Shown here in pieces: positions 1 through 12,576 of a DNA stretch of 64,000 nt. Position numbers and translations under genes: made by a program. Location: contig CM042689.1 in NCBI GenBank assembly GCA_023614405.1, positions 331,304,305 through 331,368,304 of the forward strand, in the 5' to 3' direction. The DNA is from Avena insularis (Eukaryota; Streptophyta; Magnoliopsida; Poales; Poaceae). Under the pieces are notes generated by a model. That model was not told the DNA's origin, ran no database searches, and saw only the letters and a list, made by a program, of their open reading frames with translations. Numbering within the stretch: position 1 is the stretch's first letter; each line of letters starts with the position of its first letter.

Positions 1-1386
1 CTAATCGCTAGATCTAGATCCTACGGTCATGGATCAAACGACCACAGACGGGCGGCGCTAGCGGCGGCGAGTGGCGGCAGCGGCTCTGTCAGAGACGGTG
101 CCGACGATTTAGGTCGTGCGGGAGAGGGGGAAGTGGCTTACTGAGTTCGCCGGGTGCTGCTGATGCTCAAGGTAGGCTTCGTTGGCGAAGGGGCGCACCG
201 TGGATGTCGCTGGAGCTCGTCGGAGTCGTGCGTAGCGTCGGGTGTTTGCAGATGTCAACGTTGCCGAGGCTCTGTGTCGTCCTAGCACGAATAAAGTGCA
301 TCAGGGGGTGCGCAAGGTCACAGTGAGCAAGATGGTTTCAAGGAGAAGGCAAGGGGCGCTAGATTCTTACCGCTATTGCTTGTCGGAGTTGAGCGGCGGC
401 TCTGGTGGTTGCGGCCGTGAACGAAGACGACGACCTAGGGCGATACAGTGCAAACAGAGAGTGTGAGAAGATGCGCACGGGCAAGGCAGACAAGCTCGTA
501 TGAACGAGAGGTGCAGGGGGGAACGGGGCTCACCAGAATAGGTCGCCGGGGTGCATCGGTGTTGCGGGGTTCCGAGCTCGAATGCGCGCAGCCTGGTGGC
601 GGAAATGGTGCGCCGAGTGAGGGGAAATGTGCAGAGAGGGGAGGGGTCTTATAGCCGGAGCAGGGGCGATAATCTCGTGAGGAAACGCCGGCAATTAAGC
701 TCGCATCAATCGCGGCAGTAATGGAGTGAACGGCGGCGTCGACGGGTCGTGGGGGTGCGTGGGTTGGGACGATGCTTGCGTTGCATAGGGTCCACCAGTC
801 AGCGAGCGCGGGGTAGCTCTGTGTCGCGCGAGAGAAAGAGGGGAAAACCCCGGGTGGGCTTAGTGGGCTAGATTTGTTGCTGGGCTGAAAGTCTGGTGCC
901 GGCCCTTTTCCTTTTCTTATCTCTTTTTCTTTTTCTAATTCGATTTTCTGGGATCAAATTCAAATGAATTTAAAAGTACTTGAATTTCAAATCTTTCTGG
1001 CCTTTTGTAATAAGAATCTTGTGTAAATTTGAGTATCAAATCATGCTGCCTTGCTGGACTTGCATGGTCCTTTGAAGATTTTTAAAAATAACAGTGCCTT
1101 AGCACATGGTTTGAGGAAGGTTTAAAAATGGTTTTAAAACCATATTTGTTTTGAAATTTTTTGTCCAAGCTTGGAACTCATCCAACCAATCCTATGAATT
1201 CAAACAATGGTTTTTAAACAATTATTCTCTCACTTGAGAGTGGCATTTGATTAGTGTTTGCTCACATAAAATAATAGCACTAAGTGCTTCTGTTTTCTTG
1301 AAAGGAGTTTGATATTTGATCCCTAAATGATATGCATGCATGGATGATATGCAATCTTTGAAAACATGATTTTTAGGGATGTTACA
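1..1386 (-). mobile_element. Partial 3' LTR of minus-strand gypsy element
   Basis: Read on the minus strand, the LTR begins at 1386 with TGTAACATCC, the same terminus as the LTRs at 9663, 27596, 35918 and 56700, and runs off the left edge. It has the same layout as those LTRs: an AT-rich first part, an A/G-rich stretch near 950-900, then a GC-rich leader-like segment (about 840-1). Small ORFs on either strand here are not conserved and are treated as chance. Family placement (Tekay/Del-like chromodomain gypsy) is inferred from the adjoining gag and protease remnants. Confidence 0.8.
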
Positions 1387-1399
1387 GTCTCTTTGCTAT

Positions 1400-3039
1400 T
1401 GGTCCTGATCATGGCAGTAAGTCAATCAGAAACTCCACATCTCTATCTGGTGGCATTCCTGGCAACTCTTCTGGAAACACATCCGGCTATTCTTTCACAA
1501 CTGGCACACCATCTATGTTAACCCCCTTAAGAGAATTTTGCTTACTCCCTTTGATTCAAAGTTATACTTGAATCTAATCCTTTTCTTATCAGGGGTTGTG
1601 AGTGTAACAATATGATTGGCACAATCTAATACTCCTTCATACTTAGTCATCCAATCCATACCCAAAATTACATCCAATCCTTGGGAATCTAGGATTATCA
1701 GACTAATTGGAAACTTATACTTTTCAAATTCTATCACTAGATCATGACATCCAAAATACACTATCATCTCTCCACCGGGAGAGCTTACTTTTATAGGACA
1801 ACAATAGTTTCAGTTGGAAGTCCCATTTTTATCAACAAATTCTCTTGATATGAATGAATGCGATGTGCTAGTATCAAAAAGAACAAGTGCTGGAAAATAA
1901 TTAAGCTTGAACTTACCAGCCACAGCATTAGACTCTTCATAAATTTCTTCCACATTGATGTGGTTCACTTGTCCCTTCTGAAAAGGGTTGGGCTTGTTGT
2001 CTCCTTCAACTTTATTTTCTAGGCATTCATTTGCATAGTGCCTAGTTTTCTTGCATTTGAAACACTCAACCTGACTGGTGTCTCTTTTTGCAGGCTGACT
2101 CCCATTACCATTTCCACTGTGGTAGCTCTTGTGTCCACTCTTGTGGTTCTTATACTTGTCATTGTCATGCCTGTGATGATGCTTGTTGTCATGGTGACAA
2201 TCATGGTTGTGGTGGCTGTTATACTTCCCATGTTTGTGGGATCCAGAACCTCCACTATCATCATTAATGGGAACGCTTGTGAGATGATCCCGAGTTGTGC
2301 TTATCAAAGTGATGCTTCCTCTTTCTGTTCTCAACCTGCTTCATCTTGCTTTCCAAGATGGTGGCCTTGTCACATAGTGATTGGTATGTTGGAACATAGG
2401 CAACAGATAGCTGCAGGTTCATTTCATCATTCAATCCTTCGAGGAACTTCTCCTTCCTCTTGGCATCCGTATCAACCTCATCCAGTGCATAGCGCACTAG
2501 ATTATTGAACTCCTCAATGTATTCAGCCACACTGTGGTGACGTTGTTTCAGATTGTGGAACTCATTTTTTCTTCAAATTCATCACTCCTGATGAGATGTG
2601 ACCTGTACGGAATCCATCCTCAAAATATCCCAAGTCACATCCTCAAGGGGAGTGGTGATCTGAAAGTTGTCCCACCATGTTGCTGCTGGTCCTTCAAGAA
2701 GATGTGTTGCGAACCTGACCTTTTCTTCATCAGTGCAGCCAACAGTGACTAGGTCTTTGTTCACGGAACGTAACAGTCATTGGCTACCATTGGATCAGTT
2801 GTTCTCGAGAATTTGGCTGGCCTCAACCTTAGAAACCTGGTGAGCATGTCAAAGGCTGGTGGGTTGTTGGTATTGTTGTTGTTGTTGTTGTTATTATTGT
2901 TATAATTCTGATTTTGATTATCCATGAATTGGGTCATCATCTACATCAGTTGAGTTTGAGCTGTCATCAACTGCTGCATCTCGGGATTGACGTTATTGTT
3001 GTTGTTGGTTGGGTTGGGATTGGCACGGCGGGGAGGCAT
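1400..3039 (-). pseudogene. gag-protease remnant of gypsy element
   Basis: The gag ATG (3039) opens MPPRRANPNP and is followed by a polymorphic Asn/Gln run coded by (AAC/AAT)n. Then come Gag capsid-like pieces ([17 protein letters not shown], around 2690), a His/Lys/Asn-rich basic stretch, one CCHC knuckle (CFKCKKTRHYANEC, near 2050) and the protease region. The protease active-site triplet is DTS in FDTSTSHSFIS, where the sibling has DTG. The pieces lie in different frames (2764-2582, 2530-2264, 2334-1810, 1767-1513), so several small indels have broken it. The reading is lost at 1387, where the LTR begins. Confidence 0.8.
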
Positions 3040-3266
3040 CTGTGGTTTCAATAAGGATAAGTAATGAGATATAACCCATAGATGCCATGCACAATACATC
3101 ACATAGCAACAAACACAATAAACAATCGCAAGATAACAAAGAGTTTAAACAACGTAAACAACAAGTTTTGGAAAAGTAATCATAATAGCAAGACATCCAC
3201 ATGTTGGATGATCATTGCGACTCAATAATTAAAGGATGATAGATAATTAGGTAGCTGAATAGTCAA

Positions 3267-4076
3267 CTACTCCTCCATGTCGACCTCCACGTCCACAAGA
3301 GTAAGTCCGGCTGTCTCCATAGCTGACTTGTACTCCTCCATGTTGGTGGTCAAGGCCTCAATCTTAGCGCGAAGAGCTCTCTTTTGTGAGCGAAGCATCT
3401 CTATCACTCCCTGCTAAATCTCTAACTCGAAGTCCTTGGCCTCTATCTCGGCCCTCATGTCCTTGATCTTCTTGTTTCTGTCCTGAACTCTCTTCTCCTG
3501 ATTCTTGAACTTCTTGTCCTGGCTCTCGAATCTGGCCTCCATCTCTTTGACGATCTCGTCTTGCTCTGCGAAGAGCTTGTCCTTCTCCCTCAACTGAACC
3601 TGGAGCTCATCATTACTAAGCATGGCGTTGGTCCTATCTATGTTGAGGTGTCTAATAAGGCCCTCTAGGTCCTGGAGGTACAGACGAACTGGCTCTATCG
3701 TCTCTCTAACAGCTCCCTCATACACCAATGCCTATCCCTCCTCGTCACATCTCCCGAACGGGTGGAAGTAGAGGCCTCTGAGATCGGTGGCATGACGTCC
3801 ACAGAGGCGTCCGAGTAGCTCCTGCATGACTACATCTAGTCCCTTCTCCTTGTCATCGTGCATCAGCTTGAAGGAAATCTCCCATGTGAGTGGCTCTTTC
3901 TGGCGTCCTGGCTGTGTGACTCTAAAGCCCCAAAGATCCTTCCTCTCAAACTTGGTGAGCTGAAGTGCCTTGATACTAGGAAGTGGGAGGTTGAGCACAC
4001 TAGTGAACTGCACGATATGTGAACCAAAACGAGTTCCATTGAACTCCTCGGCAGTACTGATCACAAAGCTAGGCAT
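3267..4076 (-). pseudogene. Retroelement ORF2 (coiled-coil protein), broken
   Basis: Counterpart of the ORF at 51201-52016. It starts MPSFVISTAEEFNGTRFG and continues through a conserved block (TKFERKDLWGF, FKLMHDDKEKGLDVVMQ) into a charged heptad-like C-terminal half (QLREKDKLFAEQDEIVKEME), likely coiled coil. There are 270 codons including the natural stop at 3267-3269, with in-frame stops at 3732-3734 and 3414-3416. The latter is TAG where the sibling has CAG. The ATG at 4076 directly follows ...TATTAG with a long pyrimidine tract upstream, as in the sibling. Function is not known; a structural or accessory role in a Gag complex is only a guess. Confidence 0.75.
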
Positions 4077-4379
4077 CTAATATATAAGATAGAGAAATAT
4101 GAGAACAACACAAGTAAGGGAAAACAAGATAGTAAAAGATAGCAAAAATCATACAATCTTCCATAAAACATACAAGTCATGGCATACAAAGTATACCGCA
4201 AGCACAAAGGTTCAACATAACTTAGACACATTTTTGCGATAAAACGACAAGTGTGGTGGTCCAACTAGCGGAGTACGTTACAATTCTCACCGGGGCGCTT
4301 GCTGTGGAGAATGCATCCAGCAAGCCGTTCCTATGATTTAATTGGTTTATCTAGTTAATGTCTCGGCTGCAATCAAGTG

Positions 4380-5170
4380 AAAGAGTGTTTATAATTAAAA
4401 AAATAGGGAGATGGATGTATAATAAATAAGAAAATGACACAACTCTTGAACACTTTCAAATTAAAAAAATTATACAACTCTTAATGTACAAGAGTATATA
4501 TAATTGACACAACTCTTGAACACTGTCAAATTAAAAAAATTATACAACTCTTAATGTACAAGAGTGATTATAATTAACAGAACTCTTGAACACTTTCAAA
4601 TTTAAAAAATTATACAACTCTTAATGTAAAAGAGTGTTTATAATTGACACAACTCTTGAACACTTTCAAATTTAAAAAATTATACAACTCTTAATGTAAA
4701 AGAGTGTTTATAATTGACACAACTCTTTTACACTTTCAAATTAAAAAAAGTATACAACTCTTAATGTAAAAGAGTGTTTATAATCGACACAACTCTTGAA
4801 CAGTTCCAAATTAAAAAAATTATACAACTCTTAATGTAAAAGAGTGTTTATAATTGACGCAAATCTTCAACATAACTCTTGAACACTTTCAAATTAAAAA
4901 ATATACACAACTCTTAATATAAAAGAGTGTTTATAATTGACACAAATCTTGAGCACTTTCAAATTATAAAATTATACAACACTTAATGTAAAAGAGTGTT
5001 TATAATTGGCACAACTCTTGAACACTTTCAAATTAAAAAAATTATACAACTCTTAATGTAAAAGAGTGTTTATAATTGACATAACTCTTGAACACTTTCA
5101 AATTGAAAAATTTAGACAACTCTTAATGTAAAAGAGTTTTTATAATTGACACAACTCTTGAACAATTTCA
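4380..5170. repeat. 70-bp tandem array, about 10-11 units
   Basis: Successive units start with AACTCTTGAACACTTTCAAA at 4441, 4511, 4581, 4651 and onward, so the period is 70 bp; later units vary slightly. Every unit contains ACTCTT-aatgta-AAAGAGT, a short inverted repeat, plus a second ACTCTT. A closely related array lies at about 61150-61860, where it sits just upstream of a zf-XS-like gene promoter. The same promoter sequence follows here (5171-5268). It is not a CRISPR array: there are no unique spacers. Confidence 0.95.
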
Positions 5171-5268
5171 AATTATAGCGTCCTAAGAAAATCTTGAGAG
5201 ATTACCATTTTTAGAGCATGAAAAGTGATCCCTAAACTTGCGTATACGAAAATTATAAACCTTTGAAC
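5171..5268 (+). other. Fragment of zf-XS-like gene promoter (locus copy C)
   Basis: The sequence from about 5200 (attaccattttta, then gtgatccctaaacttgcgtat) matches 61850-61915, which joins the 70-bp array to the promoter of the zf-XS-like copy B. Homology stops at 5268, exactly where TGTAACATCCC begins. It is a locus copy cut off by retroelement DNA; no coding part is present. Confidence 0.7.
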
Positions 5269-8200
5269 TGTAACATCCCAATTTCAGCAACCCTGATTCA
5301 GTGTCCAAAAGGCAAAAATCAGGGGGAACAAAAACTTTTTCTTGCAATGTGTTCTTACTTGTTTGCTTGTGCTCAAGCAACTGTTTATGTATTAGTTGTG
5401 TACCCCTCGTCTCAACACTAGTTTACAAAAACTATTTTTCAAAAGAGATGTCTTGGCTGATCCTTCATATTCTCAAATGTTTTGGAATTTCAAAAACCTG
5501 AGCCAAGATGACTTTAACACAACCAAATACTTTACTAGATTCTATTGCCAAAACTATGGAGACATATATATATACTCTCCTTATGTTTTCAAGATAGAAT
5601 CTTCAACTACCCTTATCTCTAGGTTTTCCAAAAACCTTTAATAAAAACCTTTCATTCCAATCTTGGTAGTAATACCAAGATGATCCTTATCTTGCATCAA
5701 AGCAAAACCCCTTTCCAAAATACCCATCCTTACCTCAACATAGGCTTGAAGGTAACCCTAGTACTAGTTGGATAAGTAATAGGATGAATTGCCTTGATCT
5801 GTTGTTTGCCTTGCTTGCTTAGGAACTAGAATGAGCTAATCTAGTAGCTCATCCCTTAGGACCCAATATAGGCTTGTGAACATCAATCCCAATGCAAGCA
5901 TCTAAGTCTGGATCTATCCTAAGCCACTCAAGTGATCATCTCATCTCCTGCTTACATCAATCCAAGGATAACCCTTCTGGAGGGTTTCCCACTCAGTGAA
6001 GACCCAACCTAAGCAGGAATAATATCTACTTATCCCACACATCAACTTCCTCCATACGATCATGAGTTTGGAACCTAGCATCCTCTCCAAAATCATCCAC
6101 ACTTGCACTCTAGTCAAAATCTCCAAAACTTCTTATTTCAATCTTTGGAGCTCTACCTTTTCCAACCTATGTGCATTATTGAGAATGCACTTGAACCATC
6201 TTGTATTACATCATTAGTACTACCAAATTCCATTCTTTCCCTTGGATAAGCCATTCTATGTCCCACTCATCCATGATGGTTTTGTAGTCAAGATAATAAT
6301 CTTTTCTGCAAATCTTATCATCTTGCCTACTTTGGCAGAAGCTCACCTCTATATGCCACCTCCCCTTGACCAAATCCTTGTTTGGTTATGTCCTACTAAT
6401 CATATCCTATCAATTCCCACTTCACTTGTTTCCATTGGAGCCTTGTGCTTCCTAAACCCCCATGGTTTAGAAGGCTACCTGATGTAATTATTATGGCAGC
6501 CTTTTTTCAACAAGGTTTGCCATACCATCATGATCACCTCAAATGCAACCAAGCTCAACCTTTGCTTCCATGATCATCTTTATAACTTTGTCTATCCATC
6601 CATATACCCCTTGTACCAAGGTGAGCTCTAAACTCCCTAATCTAACCCTGTTTAGGTAGCATCAGAATAACCAAACCCTAGATCCTCCAAAAATCTAGTT
6701 CCATCATTTTCACCGCTTCTCCTCAAAACCAATGTTGATTTTGATGCCTACATCAAGTATATATCATCTAACTTTGATATAAGCATCCCCAAATAATTCC
6801 CACAATTATTTGGATTATTAAACTATTTAATTTCCTTTACTTACCAATTTCCCAACAACCTTGTCCTCAAAGGAAAGATTGTTTTTCTCCAAATCACCTT
6901 GACAACTCAAGGAACATTTGATTCCTATATATCACACCCCATTTTCCCAACGCAAAAATAAATATTTTTGAGATTCTTTATTATTTCTTTTTACCCTTTT
7001 TCTTAAATGGCAGAAACAAGAAATAATTCCCTAAAAGTACTTTTCCATCCTAATAAATCCCAATAAAATTATCCAATGTGTAATATGGTATTTCGGACCA
7101 TATCACATCAAAAACCAAGCTTGTACAATGTAAAAATATCATCATAGCTTCCATAATCTATTTCTGCACTTTTTGAAGAAGTGCATTTAAATGGGATTAT
7201 AATCTCTAGAAAAATCCCATTTAAATCTAGGAGAGATTATTTGACCCCATCTATCTACCAGTACCATTTCCATACCTTGTCCAATGCAAGTTTTTCCACT
7301 CCTTCACAAGCCTCCAATTAATCAATTTTGCCAAAACCAACAAACCTTGATTCAAATCAAAACCACACCAGCTCAAATCTTCTTCAACACTCCTCCATAA
7401 CACCAGCCCTCTCCCCTGGCGACCAACACTGTATCATGGCCCCACACCCCTTGCCCCACATGGTTCTTTAAGTAAGAGACAAAGGACTTGTCTTGTCAGT
7501 CCCCATTTCTTTACTCATTGCAGCCTCTACCCCCTCTCTGCTCCATGCACGACCACAAGAACCCCCAACACTCTCCCCACCGCCCCTGGCCACCAATGGG
7601 AAGGCCATGGACCAGCTCCATGATCATCCATGAGCCACAGCCACCATAGACCCCTCCTCTCGGTTTATAAGGCCCAAGGCCACCCAGCTCTACCCTGCTC
7701 AGCTCAGTTGCCCCAACAACCCCCACTCACCTCCCCCAAAGCTCCCACTCCCTCCCCCTGCTCTGCCTTGCTCTAGAGAAGAGAAGCAAAGGAGTCTCGG
7801 CCTCCTCCCTCTTGCAAGCTCTACTCCCTTCCCCAGAGCTCAACTCCTTCTGCATGTCACCCTCCTACCTCCCTAGACCCTCTCTGACCCTCCCCTGTGA
7901 TTTTTCTGCGTGCAGGAACGCCCAAGAAAACCCTCCGCAAACTCCCGACAAGCCGCCACGGTCATATTCGCGCGAGGCCACTTCTGACGCCTGACCCCGA
8001 CGTGTCGCCCCTTGTCTGGCTCCCCTTCGGACGCCGCTTCGCCTCCGACCTTCCCCGAAGCTCCTCGGAGCCCCGGTAAGCCTCCTCGAGCCTCCCTGTC
8101 CGCCCCTAGGTTTCTGCCCTACGACCCCGTCCTGAGGAGGAAGACGAGCCGGGGCCATCAGATCCCCTTTAGATCAACGGATCGGATCGCCTGTTACCCC

Positions 8201-8891
8201 TTTGCCGGGCTCAGTCGCTGACAAACGGGCCCCCTCCCCACGCGACAGATACTCCCTCCTGCGTGCACGCGTGTGTTTTCCCGCAGTGCACCGGGCCGGG
8301 CCGCTCCTATGCAGCCCGCCTGCATTTAGATCTGGCCTGTGGCCCTCCTCCCCTTTTTATTCCTTTTTCTGTGTTATTTCTAGATCTGAAAACTAGGGTC
8401 TAGTTGAAATCAAGTTAAAAATAGAAATAGCCCAAATAAATGTAGCTAGTATTTTTCACCAGTACCTAAGTCCACCCTCTACCATGCATACTTAGTTCTA
8501 TACCAAAATAATGATTGGATTAAAAAGGAAAAATCATCTAATCAGATCTGTCCTTTTCACCAATAAATTTCTCCAGCAAATTTGGTTTATCCAAATGGAG
8601 TAAATCCAACTGGTCCTGGAAGGTACTAGTCATACCTTTCATACCCCACTGGCCCCACCTTAGTTTGTTTCCTAGATTACTGGTAGCAAATATAACAAAA
8701 ATAGATACTTTCTGCCTTTAGGATTTTCCTTAGGTCAAACCAAATGAGTTTTGGACCTAAATCCAACTCTCAACAAACTCATATAACTATATCTTCCTAA
8801 ATCTAGTAGCTCATAATTTTATGAGTCTCTGTTGATTTCTAGTGAATTAAACCCTTCTGTGCATGGTTTATTCACTAATAAAAACATTGCA
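5269..8891 (+). mobile_element. Long LTR-like sequence, unassigned gypsy-type
   Basis: The segment starts with TGTAACATCCC at 5269 and ends near ...ACATTGCA at 8891. Inside it is AT-rich until about 7380, then a promoter-like stretch with a TATA-type TTTATAAGG at about 7667 is followed by a GC/C-rich leader-like region (7400-8350) and another AT-rich part. This is the layout of the other long LTRs here, but the body does not look alignable to them by eye. Flanking pentamers (TGAAC left, GTAGC right) do not match, so it is not a clean solo LTR. No gene is seen in it; the ORFs of 60-97 codons at 7500-8400 overlap on both strands and look like chance in C-rich DNA. Confidence 0.45.
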
Positions 8892-8892
8892 G

Positions 8893-9650
8893 TAGCATGT
8901 GCGCTAGACTATGTGCTAGTTGGGATGAAAGTCTGCCTTATGCAGAATTCTCTTACAATAACAGCTATCAAGCCAGCATTGAGATGAAACCGTTTGAATT
9001 TCTCTATGGACCAAAGTGTACTACGCCATTACTATGGAGTGGTGTGGGAGAAAGAAATTTATTCGGACCAGAACTGATCAAAGAAGCTGAAGATAAAGTA
9101 AAATTGGTAAAAGACAAATTAAGATAGCATAGTCCCGATAGAAGAGCTACGCAGATCCAAAGCATAGAGAAGTCACCTATGAGGTAGGTGATAGATCTTA
9201 TCTTAGAGTCTCACCACTTCGTGGTGTGAAGAGATTTAGAGTCAAAGGAAAATTGGCACCAAGGTATGTTGGACCATTCAAGATCTTGAGCCGCAAAGGA
9301 GAAGTGGCTTATGAGATTGAACTTCCTGAATCACTGTCAGCAATTCACAATGTGTTTCATGTGAGCCAGTTGAAGAAATGCCATCCGGAGATGGAAGAAC
9401 TTCTTTGAAGGATACTATACCTTTGGAAGAATTTCAGTTAGAGAGTGATCTCACCTATGAGGAGAAACCTATCAAGATTCTTGAGACTGCAGAAAGAGTT
9501 ACTCGGACTAAGACTATCAAATTCTGCAAATTTTAGTGGAACCATCATTTCGAGGAAGAAGCAACTTGGGAAAGAGAAGATGACATCCGGAAAGATCACC
9601 CTCACCTATTTGCTAGCCAATCCGAATCTCGGGGGCGACATTCATCTTAA
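8893..9650 (+). pseudogene. Integrase C-terminus and chromodomain of gypsy pol
   Basis: Homologous to 55925-56687. It begins inside the integrase core (SWDESLPYAEFSYNNSYQAS) and continues through the GPFKILSRKGEVAYEIELPE module to a chromodomain (EEATWEREDDIRKDHPHLF). There are one-base deletions relative to the sibling near 9115 and 9395, and a TAG at 9534-9536 where the sibling has CAG. The final TAA (9648-9650) overlaps a polypurine tract (AAGGGGG) that leads into the LTR at 9663. Everything upstream of this point of the element has been lost. Confidence 0.85.
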
Positions 9651-9662
9651 GGGGGTTAGATT

Positions 9663-12576
9663 TGTAACATCCCAAAAATCATGAGTTATAAAAGCATGCA
9701 TTGCATTCATATTGTCAAAGCATTTAGAGCTAGCACAAAAAATTTGAAAGTTTGAATTCAAACATAACCATTTTTATGCCATTTATCAACCTTATGAGGC
9801 ATGGTTTTGTTTTACTTTTCAAACGTCCAAAGTGCATCTGAGTGAATTTATGTGTTTAGTACACTCTTGGACACTAGCATGGTCTCATAAATTTTTGGAG
9901 AAACTTTGAATTTATTTGGAGTTGTTTTGAGCATTCAAATCTTGTTTAGAAAATCATTTTAGAAAAAGAAAAAGAAAATAAAAAAATAGGAGCAGACCAG
10001 CCAGAATGGCTCGGCCCACCCCAACGGCCCAACACGGAGCCCACCCAGGACCCCCCACTCACCCTTCTGTTTCTCACCTCGCACCCGTGCACCCCCTCTC
10101 ACTGACATATTGGCCCCACAGACACGTCACCTCTTCTTCCTCAATTGACGCCACGGACTCGCCGTCGCCGCCCGTTACTGGCCGATTTATTCTCGAATCA
10201 ATTCGTGTTAACCTCGTAGTAATCCCGCTCCCTAACCCCCTCTACTTAACCCCCTCCTCCCTCTGCTCCTTTCCCCTCACTCACCTCCTTCTTATCGCCT
10301 CTAGGCTGTCCACACTTAAGCTTGCACCGCCGCTATCCCAAGCAACTTCGGCAAACAAATCTGGTAAACCCTAGCCCCCCTTCTCTCTGGATGACGCTCG
10401 TGTACTTGCCGTGTCCGTACACGTCTAACGCCACCTCTGGCTTGTCTTTCCGTGCCTTGTAGCGTCGCCTACGATAACTCCCGAGCGTGCCCGACGCCGA
10501 TGTCAACTCCGACGAGGAATCGTCGTCGTGTATGTGCGTCCCAGCCCCCTCCACGAGCATGTTGAGCTTCCCCGCGTCTCCACGACCTCGATAAGCCCCA
10601 GTACCCCCACCCTTACCCTCTGGCCTCGCCGGAACATCACTGTCCGACGCGCAGCCGCCGTGGTGGCCATTTGAGCTGCCCCCGTGTGTTTAAATTGATG
10701 ATTTCTACTGGGTCTAGATCCAGCGGTCAAGATTAGAACTGATCGTGAATGGGTACGCGTAGATCTGAGCCATAGGATTTATATCTGGCATTAGGTTAGA
10801 TCGTTAGAGAAGGGGTAAGTTGTGATCTAGCGCGATCTAATTTGATCCAACGGCGCGAAAGCGCGATCCACCCCGAAGCGGTATCGTCCAATTAGTCGCT
10901 GCCGCGTGGCTTGATTTTTGATTTAAAAACCAGATTTGGATTCAAACTTGGAAAATTCGTAACTTGAGTTCTGTTTATCCAAAAAATGCAAATAAGATAT
11001 CAATGGATTAAAAAAAATACTACACCAATGTGGGATTAAATTTGTATTTTTCTTCTATAAAAATGGAATTTTGTGCAGAGACAAATATAGGCTTATTTTG
11101 ACTATATAAATTATATAGAAAATGTTTTTAAAGCAAATTTAAGTTTATTTAGACTATAATTAGTTAGTTTTGTGTTCAGTACTGTTTAGTTTGATTGGTT
11201 TAGTATATAAAAATTCATTTTATTGCATTTGCATGCATTTATATATTTTTTCTTGATTATTTGAATGTAAATTTGGTGCTATCATTTTATGTGTAGATTT
11301 TGGTGCTAGTGGTGATTGTGATTGTGAAGATTGTTGCTACTCCCCCAACTACCAAGGCAAGTGGTGCTTCATGTATTTGTCCTTTTATTTTTGACTATGC
11401 ACTAGAGATATTTTGTATAGGGCTTGCATGAAATTTTGCTAAGTATCTATATGCTATGCCATGGGAAATCCTAGTAGTTGTAGTCTTGGTAGAATTTTAT
11501 CTAAGTTAACATACTTGTTATGTTATCATGCTTAGCCTAGCTAGTAGCAAACAAGGGTGGATTATATACATGCTATGGAAATTTTGCTAAGTCTTTGACT
11601 TATGTTTTTCTTAATAAAATAACTAAGTGAATGAATCACCTGGGTGGAATGGTATGATTGGGTTATGTTGAGTGGTTACACAATGCCCATGTACATGGTC
11701 TACCTTGTGTATCACACTTGTGGAAATCCACCCAGGAACAAAGGGATTTGAGATACTTAGTGTTTAGAAGCTTCTAGTGCAACCACATGGCATATGGGCT
11801 CTACCTTGATCATATAGGTTGCAATAACTTAGCCAGATGGACAGATGGTGGTAGGGTGATACGTTGGCACACATCCATTTGGTCTAAGGGAAGGCTTCTG
11901 AAAGATCTCGTCTCAATGCATGTCGAGTCTTGTGGGGAAAGTGCACCACCTCTCGAGAAGGAAAAACCTAAGTACTTAGACGTCTCCCCGACAACGGACA
12001 ATTTGAGCATCAAAGACATTGAAGCTATCAAGGATCTCCTCATCCAAATTTCTAAGTTAAAAACTTGTGGTTGAACAAGGGTTAAGGTTCACCAATGTCT
12101 ATTGGTGGTTCCTTGGGAGTTTTTGAAAAACAAAAACTTAGTGTTTTTCAACTGATAGGAAAACCCCTATTTTGAGCAAAGCAAGCCTAAGCTACACTTA
12201 GCCAAATTCATATAGATGTTAGATACTACTATTCTACTATGGTATTAATTGCCAATACAATTCCAAATGTTTTGACCCACTATGGCTGTAACTTATGATG
12301 TTGCACATTATTCTGATGAGGATTAGGGTTATGAGTCTACACTCAACATGTTTGCATGTGGCACATGAAGATGAAGACTTTATATTATTTACCTATGTTA
12401 TGAACTCTCGTACTAGCCTTTGGATATTGAGTTGTAAAAGACTATGTTATCTCTAGAATGACGATGTAATAACGACCTTTGTTTACTTCATCTTAAACTG
12501 TGGATGCTAGCATTTTATCCAGGGACTAGCATTGCAATAATAGGGGCCTTTACCTTTATAAAGGTGGGGTCTTACA
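9663..12576 (+). mobile_element. Gypsy 3' LTR (2914 bp)
   Basis: TGTAACATCCC...CTTACA boundaries, preceded by a polypurine tract and the pol remnant, so it is a 3' LTR. It contains a GC-rich leader segment (about 10006-10720) and the block shared by all LTRs of this group (11639-11736, nested inverted repeat). Its length is close to the net length (about 2.89 kb) of the solo LTR at 27596-32396. The plus ORF 11787-12074 lies in a conserved block, but the frame is broken in the related LTRs at 42700 and 59100, so it is not called as a gene. The DNA right after 12576 is a zf-XS-locus promoter scrap. Confidence 0.85.

Larger units (their letters stand above)
1387..4325 (-). mobile_element. Internal region of decayed minus-strand gypsy element
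   Basis: On the minus strand the order is: tail of an ORF1-like region (about 4325-4270), ORF2 (4076-3267), gag (from 3039), protease, and the start of pol, which stops at 1387. Reverse transcriptase, RNase H, integrase and the polypurine tract are all missing, and the pol reading runs straight into the TGTAACATCC of the LTR. The segment is collinear with 51000-53850 of the large element on the plus strand. The 5' side is lost near 4325-4380, where an unrelated 70-bp tandem array starts. Confidence 0.85.

Noticed and set aside
2038..2508. 156-codon plus-strand hydrophobic ORF resembling a membrane protein
   Set aside because: Antisense of the His/Lys/Asn-rich Gag region; the Val/Ile/Met run is the complement of CAC/CAT/AAC codons. 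The same artefact appears at 53007-53399.
4380..5170. CRISPR-like array
   Set aside because: Units are contiguous 70-bp repeats without unique spacers, in a plant-type genome.
11787..12074. 95-codon plus ORF in the LTR, similar in frame to 31738-31878
   Set aside because: In the LTRs at 42.7 and 59.2 kb the same block has indels that break the frame, so protein-level selection is not supported.
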